64,000 nt of DNA from Lichenostomus cassidix (taxonomy: Eukaryota; Chordata; Aves; Passeriformes; Meliphagidae), in contig CM039210.1 of assembly GCA_008360975.2 (NCBI GenBank), positions 13,208,293-13,272,292 on the forward strand, in the 5' to 3' direction. Both the position numbers and the translations under genes were made by a program. Positions 29,868 through 40,584 of this stretch are shown one piece after another. Position 1 is the first letter of the stretch, and each line of letters starts with the position of its first letter. The notes under the pieces are model-generated. The model searched no databases, was not told the origin of the DNA, and saw nothing but the letters and a program-made list of their open reading frames with translations.

Positions 29868-32581
29868 ATGGCTGATTCTGATACGGACATGGACCCCCCC
29901 GTTCCTGCGGATGGGCTCTTGCGGGCCTTTCTGGAGGTCTCTGAGGATGGCCCTGCGTCCGATCAGTCGGCGCGGGTCGCTCGGGCCTTGTTGGAGTGGG
30001 TCGCGGGCCACGTGTCCCGGGCCGTTTGGGATGTGGCGCTGGACTGTGAGTTTTGGTTCGTGGTCAGCCGCGCTCTGGCCATGGAGTGGATGCGGGGAGA
30101 CAGGTCTATGGTCCGCTTCCATGGGGTTTGGAGAGACATTTGGGACGCTTTGGAAGGGCAAGCGTTCTGTGGCTTGGAGTTGTGGGCTTCTACAGACGGG
30201 GGACCCCTGCTCTCGGCCGTGGGGCGGAGCGTGAAGGACGCGCCGACCCAGACGGATTCTGACGTCCCGTCCCTGGCGGCGGATGCTGCCGCGAGGCCTC
30301 AGTATGTTTCTCCAGCTGATCTGCCCAAGCGCACTTATGTCCACCCGACAGAGCAGCTGGCTGGGTTGCTGAAGAACGGAGGACCGCGGGCCGGCTCTGA
30401 CGCGGCCGCCGCGCAGGTCCCCCCGCCCTTGCCGCCGCGGAGTGCGCAGCCTCAGAACCACCCCCCTCCCCTGCGGAATGGCGCCGGGCTGCCCCTCCCC
30501 CATGGGCAGCCGGGATGCACGGTGGGGGCTGGCGGGGTGGGGGTGGGGAGTGCTGCCGAGGTCCGGGAGTCGCAGCTGCTCGCTCTGGCTGCCTGCCAGC
30601 TGCTTGTGGCTGCGGGGGTTCCGGTTCCGGATTTGCCGGTGGTTTCAGCCGGCGCGGGGGTTTCCGCGCGGGCGGCGGCTGGCTCGGGAGGTGCCGGCGT
30701 TTCGCCGGGCACAGCCGGCGCTGCACCGGCGAGGCCCCAGGCTGCGGTGGTCGCGGGTGCGGCCGATTCCGTGGCGTCGGGGCCGTGCGAGCCGGCGCTG
30801 GCTCGGCAGCTGGCTGCGGCTGGTGTCTCGCGGCCGGGGTCGCTCCCCGGGGCAGTCGTGGGGCCGGACGGGAAGCCGCCGGCGGGCGGTGCTTCTGGTG
30901 CGGAGGCTTTCATTGGCAAGCCCGGCTCCCCTGCGGCTCGGCGGACGCGGCGGTTTTTCCTCCGCTTTCGTTTTTCCATGATTTACTGGCCGAAGTGGCT
31001 GAGATTCGGCAGCGGATGGAGGTCTGCTCCTGCAGGGCCCACAGTCCGTGTGGGGCTGGCCCGGGAGTCCATCCCCCGGGTCCCCGGATGGGGTCTGGAC
31101 TTCCTGGCGGCCCGGTGGCCGGTCTGGTGCCGGTGGCGCGGGGACGTTTTGGCCCTGGGCAGGTGCCGGTTCCCCTGCCGGGTTCTGTGGCAAGTGAGGC
31201 CCTGGCGCGGCGCGCTGGCGCTGTGCCGGCGGGCTTGGCGAGCGCACCTGGCGACTCGCTGGTGTCGCCGCTGTCTTCCTGCCCCTCCCCCACCCCGGTC
31301 GCCGTGCAGTTTCTTAGCGCGGGCGCTGCCTCCGGCCAGCCTCCGTCCTTTGTGATGGGGAGTGCTGGTTGCAAGCCCTGCTCGGACGACTCCGACAGTG
31401 ATGAGGAAGGTATTCTTCCTCCTGGGCGGAGGCTCGCGCGGGCGACGAAAAAGGGGCATTGGGTCCTGGCTAATCCTTGGAGACGCCGCACTGGCGTGGG
31501 GATTTTTTGCCCGCGTGACTCCATGCAGTTCTGGGAGACAGTCAAGCAGGGTGCACTGGAGGCGGGGGACTGGGAACTTATAGGGAAGATTGGCTTGCCC
31601 AAACAGAGGGAGGGATGCGAATCTGCTGTGGCAGGTTCGGATGGTGGTGGCTTCCCGCAGGGGGACGTTCAGGCTTTTCCTGTGTATGTGCCTGGCCCAG
31701 ATGCCATGGACACGAGGAACAGCCACTCCACCATTGCATGGCGTGCCACAAATGACTTGGCAACCAAAGTGGTGACGTTTGGTTTGTCTTCTCCCGTGGT
31801 GATGCAACTTCTTAGAGTGATAAATAGTGATTTGCTTGCTCCTTTTGATATTATGTACCTCGCTCAGGTGCTGTTTCACCCCATGCAGTACAGCGCTTTT
31901 GAGGACAATTGGAAAGCGATGGTTGAGGAACAGGTGAGGAAAAATGCGTCCTTGCCTGCCGAGGATCCTAGGCGCTTGATTGGGGCTGAGGTCCTCATGG
32001 GTAAGGGACCTTATACTAACCCCAACGTTCAAGCTGCCTGGGATCCTCGGATCCTGGAGCAAGCCCAACAGCTCGGTATGGGAGCCATTTTGAAAACTAT
32101 TGAGGTAGTTGCCCCGCAAACACGGTATACACAGATACATCAGGGGCAATCTGAACTTTACATGTCATTTCTTGAAAAGCTGGCAGCAGCTTTGGAAAAG
32201 CAGGTTGATGATTCGTCCGCAAGACAGATCCTGATGAAACATCTGGCAAGAGACAATGCCAATGATGAATGTAGAAGGATCATCAATGCCCTACCGGGGG
32301 ATCCTTCTGTGCAGGAGATGATGCGAGCTTGCACCAGGGTGCAGTCAGAAAATCAGGGAAAAGTCGCCTTGGCTGCATTTTTGTCCTCAGATCAGGGACC
32401 CACTGATCAGGATAAAAAACAGCCCAAATCTGGGAACAAACGGAAACGGGTCAAAGCTAAACAGAAAGATAATTCCGGGAAGAAGGGAAATTCAGGGACC
32501 GAGACTCCTCAGTGCAAGAGGTGTGGTAGGCCAGGTCACACTCCAGACTACTGCAGGTCACAGTACCATGTAGATGGTTGA
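29868..32581 (+). pseudogene. gag: gag of provirus D, one frameshift
   Basis: The ATG at 29868 opens a frame that reads naturally (acidic start, TWD-rich matrix, then a very GC-rich proline/alanine region) to about 30950. A run of T at about 30951-30956 marks the point where the sensible frame moves by one, continuing with a helical FFHDLLAEVAEIRQ segment. Capsid begins near 31675 (FPVYVPGPDAMDTR) with a regular betaretroviral look. Nucleocapsid has one zinc knuckle, CKRCGRPGHTPDYC (about 32514-32555). The stop is TGA 32579-32581. The first 1.4 kb is above 70 percent GC in places, unlike the later genes. Confidence 0.8.
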
Positions 32582-33396
32582 CCCCTGTCGGGAAACATGA
32601 TGAGGGGTGCAAAAAGGGGGATTTGCCCCCCATCACAACAGTTCCCCCAGAACAAGGTGATGGCCCAAGCTTACCCGATCAATGTGGAGGAGGCACCAAA
32701 GGCTCAGCCCGAGTCAGTGCCTACACCGCAGCAACAGTCGTCTTAGAATCTGACGATGCCCACAGAGTTCCCTTGGAGGTGGATGGTTCCCTGGATCAGG
32801 GGACCAGTGCACTGCTCATGGCAGGGCCTGAGGACACTAGCCAAGGAATCCTGGTTCTTCCAGAGTTCATCGATGCTGGTTTCAAGGGCCAAATTCAAGC
32901 TACGGTTTCTACTCCTGATCCTCCTGTCACCATTCCTGCGCACACTCGTCTTGCTCACTTGTTGCCTTGTGAGTCTTCTGTTCCCAGGGTAGACCAGCAA
33001 GCTGGCGGAGGTGACGGCACTGAACTGCCAGGGCTTCCGCAGGTCTACTGGGCTGCATCTATCTCCAATGAGTCACCACAGATGACATGTACCCTCATCA
33101 TGCCGAAAGCACGTCCACATCGAGTTCAAGTCCGAGGTTTGATCGATACAGGTGCTGATGCAACGATCCTTTCCGCCGCTTCGTGGCCTCCTACGTGGCC
33201 TTTGTGCCCAGTGGGACTGAATATCGCGGGGTTGGGGGGAACAACGCAGAGTCGATTGAGTAAGCGACCTGTGTTGGTGAAGGATCCAGAGGGACACATG
33301 GCCTCCATTCGGCCTTACGTCACTCCAGCTCCAGTGAACCTCTGGGGACGGGACGTGTTGGCAGCTTGGGGGGTGCGGATCATGACAAATTTTTGA
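32578..33396 (+). CDS. pro: dUTPase-like domain fused to aspartic protease of provirus D
   Basis: The frame is shifted by -1 from gag and overlaps its end, so it would be made by ribosomal frameshifting; no ATG is needed. Residues about 50-125 resemble a trimeric dUTPase core (LVLPEFIDAGFKGQIQ, then VTIPAHTRLAHLLP), but the glycine-rich and tyrosine motifs needed for catalysis are not evident. The protease follows with the active-site motif LIDTGADATI near residue 190 and ends with LWGRDVLAAWG. This dut-pro arrangement is that of betaretroviruses. The frame has no stop in it. Confidence 0.75.
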   Translation: MTPVGKHDEGCKKGDLPPITTVPPEQGDGPSLPDQCGGGTKGSARVSAYTAATVVLESDDAHRVPLEVDGSLDQGTSALLMAGPEDTSQGILVLPEFIDAGFKGQIQATVSTPDPPVTIPAHTRLAHLLPCESSVPRVDQQAGGGDGTELPGLPQVYWAASISNESPQMTCTLIMPKARPHRVQVRGLIDTGADATILSAASWPPTWPLCPVGLNIAGLGGTTQSRLSKRPVLVKDPEGHMASIRPYVTPAPVNLWGRDVLAAWGVRIMTNF

Positions 33397-35150
33397 TAGG
33401 GGTCACTGTGTGCAAGGGCGCACCATATTCCACGCTGCCTTTACGATGGCTGACAAAAACACCAATATGGGAACCACAGTGGCCCTTGCCGAAAGACAAA
33501 TTAGTCGCCCTTTGTCAGCTGGTTCAGGAGCAATTGAAACAGGGACACATTGAGCCTTCTACCAGTCCCTGGAACACCCCAGTTTTCGTGATTAAGAAAA
33601 AATCGGGGAAATGGAGACTGTTGCAAGATCTCCGGAAAGTCAATGCAGTGATGGAAAGTATGGGGAGTTTACAGCCTGGCATGCCTTCACCCACGATGAT
33701 TCCCACTGAGTGGGAAATTTTGATCGTTGATTTGAAGGATTGCTTTTTTACAATCCCTTTGCACCCCAATGACAGACCAAAGTTTGCCTTTACTGTGCCT
33801 GCAATTAACAATGCGGAGCCTGTAAAGCGATTTCAATGGAAAGTGTTACCTCAGGGCATGAAAAATAGCCCAACTATCTGTCAATGGTATGTCGCGCAGG
33901 CCTTGTCTGGAATCCGTGAGCAGTTTCCCGAGGCACTCTGCTACCATTATATGGACGATATCCTGGTGGCAGCAGCCACCCAGGATGAGTTGCGGAGGTT
34001 ACAGCCTCGACTGCTCGATGCCTTGCATTCCTATGGGTTGCAAGTTGCTCCGGAAAAGGTTCAACAACAGCCTCCTTGGAAATATTTGGGAGTCAAAATT
34101 TTGGATCGAACCATACAGCATCAAGAGGTGCAGTTCTCAGACACTATTAAGACTCTAAATGATGCCCAAAAGTTGCTAGGCATCATCAACTGGTTACGTC
34201 CATATTTGGGACTGACCAATGCACAACTTTCCCCACTTTTTAATATTTTAAAGGGGGACTCTGACCTAAACTCACCTCGACAATTGACTCCCGAGGCGCG
34301 ACGAGTGCTGAACGAAGTGCAGCAAGCTGTTTCCGCTCATCAGGTTTATCGAGTGGATCCCTCTACTGATATCACTGTTTTCATTACTGCTACAGACCTC
34401 CAACCTACAGGTATCATTGGCCAGTGGAACAAACAATGGGATGATCCTTTGCACATCCTGGAATGGGTCTTTTTGCCCCATCAGCCAAAAAAGACAGCAC
34501 CCACATTGTTCGAATTGATAGCCTGCCTGATAATTAAATGCCGATATCGGTGTTTACAATTGATGGCAGCTGATCCCGCAACGATTGTTGTCCCAGTACC
34601 ATGGGACAATTTCGAATGGAGTCTTGCTAATAGCGCTCCTTTGCAAAGTGCACTGCAAAATTTCTCAGGGCAGATTGCTTATCATCTGCCCAGTCACAAA
34701 TTGCTGCAGCTGGCAAATTCGGTCAATCTCATGTTGCGGCCAAAGAACAGCCGGGTGCCGGTCCATGGACCCACCGTCTTTACGGACGGTTCTGGGAAAA
34801 CAGGAAAGGCCATTGTTACCTGGAAGGAAGGATCTGAGTGGCAGGTGCTGAAAGGCCACGAGACAGGCTCTGCTCAACTGGTTGAATTGAAGGCAGTTGC
34901 CATGGCTTTTCAGCGGTTCTCTCAGGTGCCTTTGAATCTGGTCACTGATTCTGCCTATGTAGCAGACATAACCAAACGTTTGGATTGTTCACTTCTAAAA
35001 GAAGTCAATAACGCGACTCTGTTTTCGCTATTGCGAACCCTGTGGAAGGCGATTCAGGCTCGAGTGCATCCATATTATATTCTGCACATTCGAAGCCACA
35101 CCAATTTACCAGGCCTTTTAACAGAAGGCAATGCCAGGGCTGCATGTTAG
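33366..35150 (+). CDS. pol: Reverse transcriptase-RNase H of provirus D
   Basis: Another -1 shift from pro brings in pol with a 31-base overlap. RT shows WPLPKDKL, LLQDLRKVNAVM, DLKDCFFTIPLHP, LPQGMKNSP and the active site YMDD near 33950. RNase H holds FTDGSGKTG, the glutamate in LVELKAVAMAF and the aspartate in VTDSAYVAD. The frame is open for 594 codons. It runs out at a one-base shift near 35140, right after the GNARA motif, so integrase is in the next frame. Confidence 0.85.
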   Translation: MGGADHDKFLIGVTVCKGAPYSTLPLRWLTKTPIWEPQWPLPKDKLVALCQLVQEQLKQGHIEPSTSPWNTPVFVIKKKSGKWRLLQDLRKVNAVMESMGSLQPGMPSPTMIPTEWEILIVDLKDCFFTIPLHPNDRPKFAFTVPAINNAEPVKRFQWKVLPQGMKNSPTICQWYVAQALSGIREQFPEALCYHYMDDILVAAATQDELRRLQPRLLDALHSYGLQVAPEKVQQQPPWKYLGVKILDRTIQHQEVQFSDTIKTLNDAQKLLGIINWLRPYLGLTNAQLSPLFNILKGDSDLNSPRQLTPEARRVLNEVQQAVSAHQVYRVDPSTDITVFITATDLQPTGIIGQWNKQWDDPLHILEWVFLPHQPKKTAPTLFELIACLIIKCRYRCLQLMAADPATIVVPVPWDNFEWSLANSAPLQSALQNFSGQIAYHLPSHKLLQLANSVNLMLRPKNSRVPVHGPTVFTDGSGKTGKAIVTWKEGSEWQVLKGHETGSAQLVELKAVAMAFQRFSQVPLNLVTDSAYVADITKRLDCSLLKEVNNATLFSLLRTLWKAIQARVHPYYILHIRSHTNLPGLLTEGNARAAC

Positions 35151-36103
35151 CCAACCCTGCATGGGTGGCACCTCAGCCTGACAAAATTGTACAAGCCAAG
35201 GCATCGCACAATTTCTTTCATCAAAGTGCACATATCCTGCAGAAGCAGTTTCAATTGATGCCAACTGAGGCTCGTGACATTGTCAGTGCTTGTGCTGACT
35301 GCCACGGACTCGCTGCTCCTCTGCCATCGGGGGTGAACCCCAGAGGTCTAAAGGCCTTGCAGCTGTGGCAGACGGATGTGACACACATTCCAGAATTTGG
35401 CCGAGTCAAGTATGTGCATGTGTCTATTGACACTTTCTCCTCAGCTATGTGGGCAACTGCCCATACTGGAGAAAAAAGTCGCGATGCCATTGCCCATTGG
35501 AAATTAGCCTTCTCAGTCCTGGGGGTGCCAGCCACTGTAAAAACCGACAATGGTCCTGCCTATGCCTCGCAGAAGATGCGGCAGTTTTTGCACCTATGGG
35601 GTGTAGACTATACGTTCGGTATTCCGCACTCTCCTACTGGCCAAGCCATTGTGGAACGCGCTCATGGTACTCTGAAGCGTGTCTTGGAAAGGCAAAGAGG
35701 GGGAATGCATGGGGAAACACCACAGAGTCGATTGGAGAAAGCTTTGTACACAATCAATCATCTTACAGTGCCACCAAATTCGAATAATCCTGTGATTTTG
35801 AACCACTTTCTCTCATTGCAGTCATCAGGCGAGTTGCGTTTTCCCCGGGCGAAGGTATGGGTACGGAACCTACTTACTAACACCTGGGAAGGCCCACATG
35901 AGCTTATTGCTTGGGGTCGAGGGTATGCTTGCGTCTCCACAGATACTGGGGTACGATGGCTGACTGCAAAATGCGTCCGCCCTGACCTGCGGCTCCCGAG
36001 ACAGAACCAGCAACCTCAAAATGACAACCAGAATGCCGAACACCAACCGAGTGATCCTTCTGATGATGACCAAGAAGCCGGTCCATCCACAAGCAGAGAC
36101 TGA
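35135..36103 (+). CDS. pol: Integrase of provirus D, shifted out of the pol frame
   Basis: Reading resumes near 35140 with the HHCC zinc domain (SHNFFHQSAH, then CADC). The DDE triad is in WQTDVTHIP, KTDNGPAYA and AIVERAHG. The C-terminal domain contains WGRGYACVS, a phrase shared with integrase of provirus E. The end is rich in N, Q, D and S and ends at TGA 36101-36103. A single indel at the RNase H border separates it from the rest of pol; otherwise it is open. Confidence 0.85.
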   Translation, partial: QGCMLANPAWVAPQPDKIVQAKASHNFFHQSAHILQKQFQLMPTEARDIVSACADCHGLAAPLPSGVNPRGLKALQLWQTDVTHIPEFGRVKYVHVSIDTFSSAMWATAHTGEKSRDAIAHWKLAFSVLGVPATVKTDNGPAYASQKMRQFLHLWGVDYTFGIPHSPTGQAIVERAHGTLKRVLERQRGGMHGETPQSRLEKALYTINHLTVPPNSNNPVILNHFLSLQSSGELRFPRAKVWVRNLLTNTWEGPHELIAWGRGYACVSTDTGVRWLTAKCVRPDLRLPRQNQQPQNDNQNAEHQPSDPSDDDQEAGPSTSRD

Positions 36104-36398
36104 AACTCATTCATGGAGTCAGAAAGCAAGGACTTTGAAAGCATGTTTTGTTGAATTACAGATTTATATGTAGATTTAGTTTTATATATACTTTATCTAG
36201 GGTATTGCATGGGGCCTCTTTGACCATCTTAATCAGCATCTGGTTCGGGTTCTGTTCGGTGGCTGGCCACCTCCGGACAGACCCCTTGAGTTTCAACCAG
36301 GCTCTGTTTGGTAACTGGCCATTACCAAACAGATCCTTCATGCTGATCCACTGGGGCTCACAAGCAATGCCTTCTGTTCTTAAACAAAAAAGGGGAGC
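36104..36398 (+). other. Short non-coding gap and polypurine tract of provirus D (no env)
   Basis: Between the integrase stop and the 3' LTR there are only 295 bases. They contain no env-like frame. The PPT AACAAAAAAGGGGAGC ends at 36398. Confidence 0.8.
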
Positions 36399-36655
36399 TG
36401 TGGCTAGCACAGGCTTTTCCCATGAGAATTCTTCTTGTGTTTTATAAATAAAGTTTGGATGTTATTGGAACAGTGTCCCAGAACTTGGACGGTGCAGGCC
36501 TGGCCAATCAGGCCTAGGGGAAGGCTTCTGACCGACCAATCTGGGTGACTTTTGAAAACTCTATATATATGATGAAATCAAAACAATAAAGGTCATTCCT
36601 TCTTGCCACTGAGAACTGGTGCTTTCATTGCTCTGCTAGCTGCTCAACAGCGACA
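36399..36655 (+). repeat. 3' LTR of provirus D (257 bp)
   Basis: It is like the 5' LTR but lacks one copy of the AAAGAT unit and has four substitutions. Its right flank is GGTGAT. Confidence 0.9.
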
Positions 36656-37406
36656 GGTGATATTTTTGCAATTTGATTTTGTAATGCTTTCATATTGCTA
36701 CGTTACTATAGATAATAATAACCAAAATGGCTGCATACCTGCTTTCCTTTGTAACCAAATTGTTCTAAAATAAATCCTATATACATATATTTACACACAT
36801 CAATCATTCGGTGTCGTTTCACTAATCTACCCCAAGGGATCTATTAACAATGTGTGGAAAATCATGCTGTGAAAGGCCAGTGTCCACAAAGGAGATAGTC
36901 CTGCAGGAGTCAACTTTATTCGAAGAAAGGGAGAGAGTCCACTGAGCAATACCCCTGTGGGGTCTCTCTTGAGTTTTTGGAGGATGCAGCCTCCTTTTAT
37001 CCTAAACTCTCGGCTGCATACTGCCCTCCTCCTTTCCCCATTGGCTGATGTACTAAGAAGGTACAGACTTCCTGAACTGCCTACTACATATTCCCCTTTT
37101 ACAATGTATCCCCCCTCATCATGCATTGTATGACCATTAAAATTAGCTTTAAGCCCACCCTGTGTGGAGAAGTTAATATTCATAAGTCTATTAAGCCTGC
37201 GCATTTTCTCCTAAAGTTCAGGAGTTCAAGTTGTGCTTGATTCTGCAACAAACTTGCCTGGCGTGATGTTCATAAAGACCGACACACTCCTTCTTCCAGA
37301 ACATGATTGGTTCTTTCAGACCTAGTTGTTTGTGAAGACATAAACGCTCATTTCTCCTATCAACAAGAACCTGGGTTACTCTCGCCTCCTGGGATGGGCC
37401 ATAACA
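36656..37406 (-). other. LTR-like non-coding stretch right of provirus D
   Basis: On the minus strand a CCAAT box, a TATA element (GGATAAAAGG near 36998) and AATAAAG (near 36917) are spaced as in an LTR, which suggests a minus-strand LTR at about 36870-37200. Its ends and target duplication are not clear. A plus-strand AATAAATCC is at about 36769. No gene is seen. Confidence 0.4.
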
Positions 37407-38893
37407 AGGGATGGCTTCTGTGAAAAGCTGCTAGAAGCTTCCCCCATGTCTGGCAGAGCCAACGCCAGCTGTGTCAAGAATGGACCTGCTGCTGGCCAAG
37501 GCCAAGAAAATCAGAGATGATAGTAATACCTCTGTGATAACATATTTAAGAAGGAAAATAGCTATTGCGCAGAAGTAATTGCAGACAGAGAAGAGTGGAG
37601 TGAAAACATGTTTATGCCTTAAAAATCTAGAAACAAAACAACACACTTTCAAGACAATATTAATATAGGAAGTAATATAAAAGCTAGTCTTTAATTGGAG
37701 GCCTCCAGGGGCAAATATGGAAAAATGTTCCCGTGATATAGAGCTTTGACACTTTTATAAGTTTAACAAATTAGCATAATTGACAAGAATTGCCAATTAG
37801 AAGCACAGGTAATGAGGTCATTGCCCCCCTTGGTTCCACCTCTTCTGGAGTCTCCCTTTCTTGCTACTAGCTGTACTTTGTTTATGAAAAAGCACCTCTG
37901 GAGAGTGGCTTGTCTTTGGTTCCAAGAAGAAGCAAGATTAGGATTGGGGCCTAGGAATGTGTTTTATCTAATAGGAAAAATACTGGAGTTAGCTAGGAAC
38001 TATATAACTATACAATAGTCTGCAGAGCTATGAATATATATGAAGAAAATATAAATGCAAAAATCATTTTGGCATCAATGTGAAAGGAACAACTATGTAG
38101 ACGCCAAGGTCAGTGCAGAAGGAGGGGTGAAGGTGCTCCAGGTGCCAGAGCTGAGATTCCCCTGCAGCCTGTGGTGAAGACCATGGTGACACAGCTGTCC
38201 CCCTGCAGCCCATGGAGGTCAATGGGAGTACAAACATCAATCTACAGCCTGTGGAAGAGACCCATGCCAGAGCAGGTGGATGCCTGAAAGAAGACTGTAA
38301 ACCTGTGGGAAGCCTGTGCTGGAGCAGGCTCCTGTCAGGGACTTGCAGACCCATGGAGAGAGGAGCCCACACTGGAGCAGGTTTCCTGGTAGGACTTGTG
38401 ACCCTGTGGGGGATCCACGGTGGAGCAGGCTGTTCCTGAAGGACTGCATCCCTGTGGAAAAGCGACACACGTTGGAGCAGTTCATGGAGAACTGTCTCCT
38501 ATGGAAGAGACCCCATGCTGGAGCAGGGGAAGGACTCCCTGAGCAGTGAGAGGAACAATGTGTAATGAACTGACCGTAACCCCCATTCCTGTCTCCCTGC
38601 ACCGCTGGGGGGAGGAGGCAGAGCCTGGGAAGGAGGGAGGGGTGGGGGAAAGGTGTTTTTAAGATTTATTTTATTTCTCATTATCCTGCTTTGATTTTGT
38701 TAGTATTAAATTCAGTTAATATCTCCAAGTTGAGTCTGTTTTGCCCATGATGGCAATCAGTGAGTGATCTCTCTGTCCTTATCTCAACTCATAAACCTTT
38801 CGCTATATATTCTCTTCCCTGTCCAATTGCAAAGGAGAGTGATAGATCAACTTTGGTGGGTGTCTGGCATCCAGCCAGGGTCAACCCACTACA
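37407..38893 (+). repeat. ERVL-type LTR, main part, split by another LTR
   Basis: GGCTTCTGTGAAAAGCTGC, a CATATTTAAG TATA-like element near 37540 and the GTGGTGAAGACCATGGTGA words recur in the copies at 19308, 20697 and 56774. It ends GGGTCAACCCACTACA near 38893. It is interrupted at 37609-38077 by an LTR. Its first 51 bases are at 28524-28574. Confidence 0.7.
37609..38077 (-). mobile_element. Solo LTR distantly like that of provirus C
   Basis: The plus-strand left end TGTTTATGCCTTAAAA and right end TTTTGGCATCA recall TGATGCTTTAAAAG and CAGGCATCA of the provirus C LTR. AAATTAGCATAA is also shared. It splits the ERVL LTR between GTGAAAACA and ATGTGAAAGG. The exact duplication is unclear. Confidence 0.5.
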
Positions 38894-40410
38894 GCAACAC
38901 AAGCAGGCCTTGTGCCATGTAAGCTGCCCATGGTCGAAACCCCCAAAATTCCACCTATGGCACCAGCCTCTTAGGCATGTATTAATCAGTTGAGTTTTCC
39001 TATTCCTTTCAATATTTTCCCCTAATACTGAAGGAATCAAGGAGAATACAACCTGTACACCTACTCTTTTAAACAAATGACCCAGTGCCCTGAAGTCCCT
39101 TTTGATTACTCTGGGACTTCTTCCTACAATCTCCTCTCTACCCACTTGGAATACCAATAGAGGGTAGCAGTCAGAGGGCTGGACCAAATCAGGCAGCTTT
39201 CTGGCTACATTCCTTACCCAAGCCCCAGGGAGACAGCATACATCCCTGTGCATTGGGTCTGATCAGCATATCGGGCCCTCTGTTCCCCTCAGCAGGGAGT
39301 TGCCTACAAGAATTACCCTTCTTTTTTCCTTTTTGGAGCTGGTTGCAATATGTCTGGTTGGCTGATTCTGCTTAGGCAATGTCCTAGATGGTCCTTCATT
39401 TAGATTATTGTTTTCCTTGTCCTCATTTTCCAATGCCTCATGCCTATTCTGTAGGGGGACATAGGAAGGGGGGAGGCCAGGAGGGGATTCACCTGCCACA
39501 GCAAGCAGGGACTTGCCTCCATTCCCTCCATCTCCTAGGTCCCCTCCTGTGGGAAATAAGTAAAATCTTATAGAATAAGTAAGGGTTTTTTTGCTCACTT
39601 TTTCTCACTGAAAAAGCACTTTGGGAAAAGTACAGCTAACATGCAGGCAAGCAACAAGTTACGTAAACTTTGCATGAGCACCCCGTGATGGGAACACTGA
39701 TTGGTTGGGAAGATGCGTGGACAAGAGCACATCAGGTGGTATGCAGCAAATGTGTGTTTGTTCAAGTTAACATGTTTGTTCTAGTTAACAAGAATGCTAA
39801 CAAGTGTAATTTGAGCTAGAATATTTTTAGCACCATTTAAAAGCTTTGCTCAGTACTATAGTATAAAAATCTGTGTGTGGCCGCAATAAAGTGATTCTCT
39901 CCTCAAGAAGCAGTGTCTGTGTCTCATCGCTAGACCCTCCTGCCTGTTGTGGAGAAGGGAGAGCATCCTCCACTTCCTGTGGTGCATTTGGTTAGTACAT
40001 TTGCCTCAGGGCAGGTAGAAAATGGCTCCACCAGTCAATCTCTTCCTCAGGTGCCCTGCTGCTCCTTAACATTTCCACCTCCTCTTTGAGTTGTACCACC
40101 AAGCAGAGCAGATCATTGACACGCTCACACCTCACACAGGTGTTATGTCTGTTACCCTCTGATGCCAGTGCCAGGCCCTGGCAGTCCCTGCAGTCCGATA
40201 CATGGACCCCTGTTTGTTTCTGTAGCAGTTCCATTTCTGTTGCCACATCCTTTCTGACACACACTGAGGACTTAGCACCCTGTTGAGTGGAAACCATTCC
40301 TGAACTCTCCTCTTGAGCTGGTGGGAGGGAGACTGCACCTTCCTGCTCATCCTGTCTGCACCCTGACTGTTCACCACACTCCCTAGAGCCATTTAAAATC
40401 TCCTGGCTAT
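38894..40410 (-). repeat. CR1 LINE ORF1 (coiled-coil and esterase-like domain), split by a solo LTR
   Basis: Minus-strand reading gives the N-terminal cysteine/coiled-coil part (CVRCERVNDLLCLVVQLKEE, 39992-40297), then an SGNH-esterase-like region (VILVGNSLLRGTEGPIC, 39263-39310; then CCLPGAWVRNVARKLPDLV and VGREEIVGRSP). These are the hallmarks of CR1 ORF1. Stops and shifts are present. The solo LTR 39548-39934 interrupts it, and the ORF continues at 28242-28523 beyond the ERVL LTR. Confidence 0.8.
39548..39934 (+). mobile_element. Solo LTR (387 bp) in CR1 ORF1, TSD CCCTCC
   Basis: Starts TGTGGGAAATAAG and ends ATCGCTAGA. CCCTCC lies at 39542-39547 and 39935-39940. TATA-like AGTATAAAAATC near 39858 and CAATAAAGTG near 39884. 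The 3' end lacks the usual CA. Confidence 0.75.
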
Positions 40411-40584
40411 GCTACCTCCTTGCCTGATTGGTTGCCACAAACTTCTGGTTCCTGATGGGGCTCTGGGCTGTTGCTTGGGTGTTCCTGAGTACAGGAGTTC
40501 CCCTATACAGCCTGTTCTAAAACTCACCCCTGGGCATACCTGAGTCACTGCTGCTGCCTTGCCAACTGCAATGTGCTTGGGTTG

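Larger units (their letters stand above)
29514..36655 (+). mobile_element. Provirus D: env-less betaretrovirus-like ERV, 7.1 kb, TSD GGTGAT
   Basis: GGTGAT lies at 29508-29513 and 36656-36661. The LTRs (29514-29776, 36399-36655) differ by four substitutions and a 6-bp indel. The genes are gag, dut-pro and pol, each in a shifted frame, and then only about 280 bp of non-coding sequence before the PPT, so there is no env. Frameshifts in gag (about 30950) and at the RNase H/integrase border (about 35140) inactivate it. Two older solo LTRs of this family lie at 10876 and 18773. Confidence 0.9.
28575..37406. mobile_element. Composite insertion in the ERVL LTR: LTR-like material carrying a solo LTR and provirus D
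   Basis: The segment starts TGAGAGACTG and ends CCATAACA. It is flanked by AGGGGTG (28568-28574) and AGGGATG (37407-37413), a duplication with one mismatch. Removing the solo LTR 28700-29143 and provirus D leaves about 1.2 kb (28575-28699, 29144-29507, 36656-37406) of non-coding, LTR-like sequence with AATAAATCC near 36769. The element type is not resolved. Confidence 0.45.

Noticed and set aside
30500..31350. CpG island promoter of a host gene
   Set aside because: The GC-rich block is within the gag frame of provirus D, between its PBS and capsid.
29757..32149. Long minus-strand open frames (up to 388 codons) opposite D gag
   Set aside because: They lie antisense to a well-identified gag in very GC-rich DNA, where stop codons are rare; composition is proline/arginine-rich with no domain.
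32411..32420. AAAAAAC slippery heptamer for gag-pro frameshifting in provirus D
   Set aside because: The run is in the wrong phase relative to the gag codons for a -1 slip, and it lies far upstream of the overlap; the true slip site was not found.
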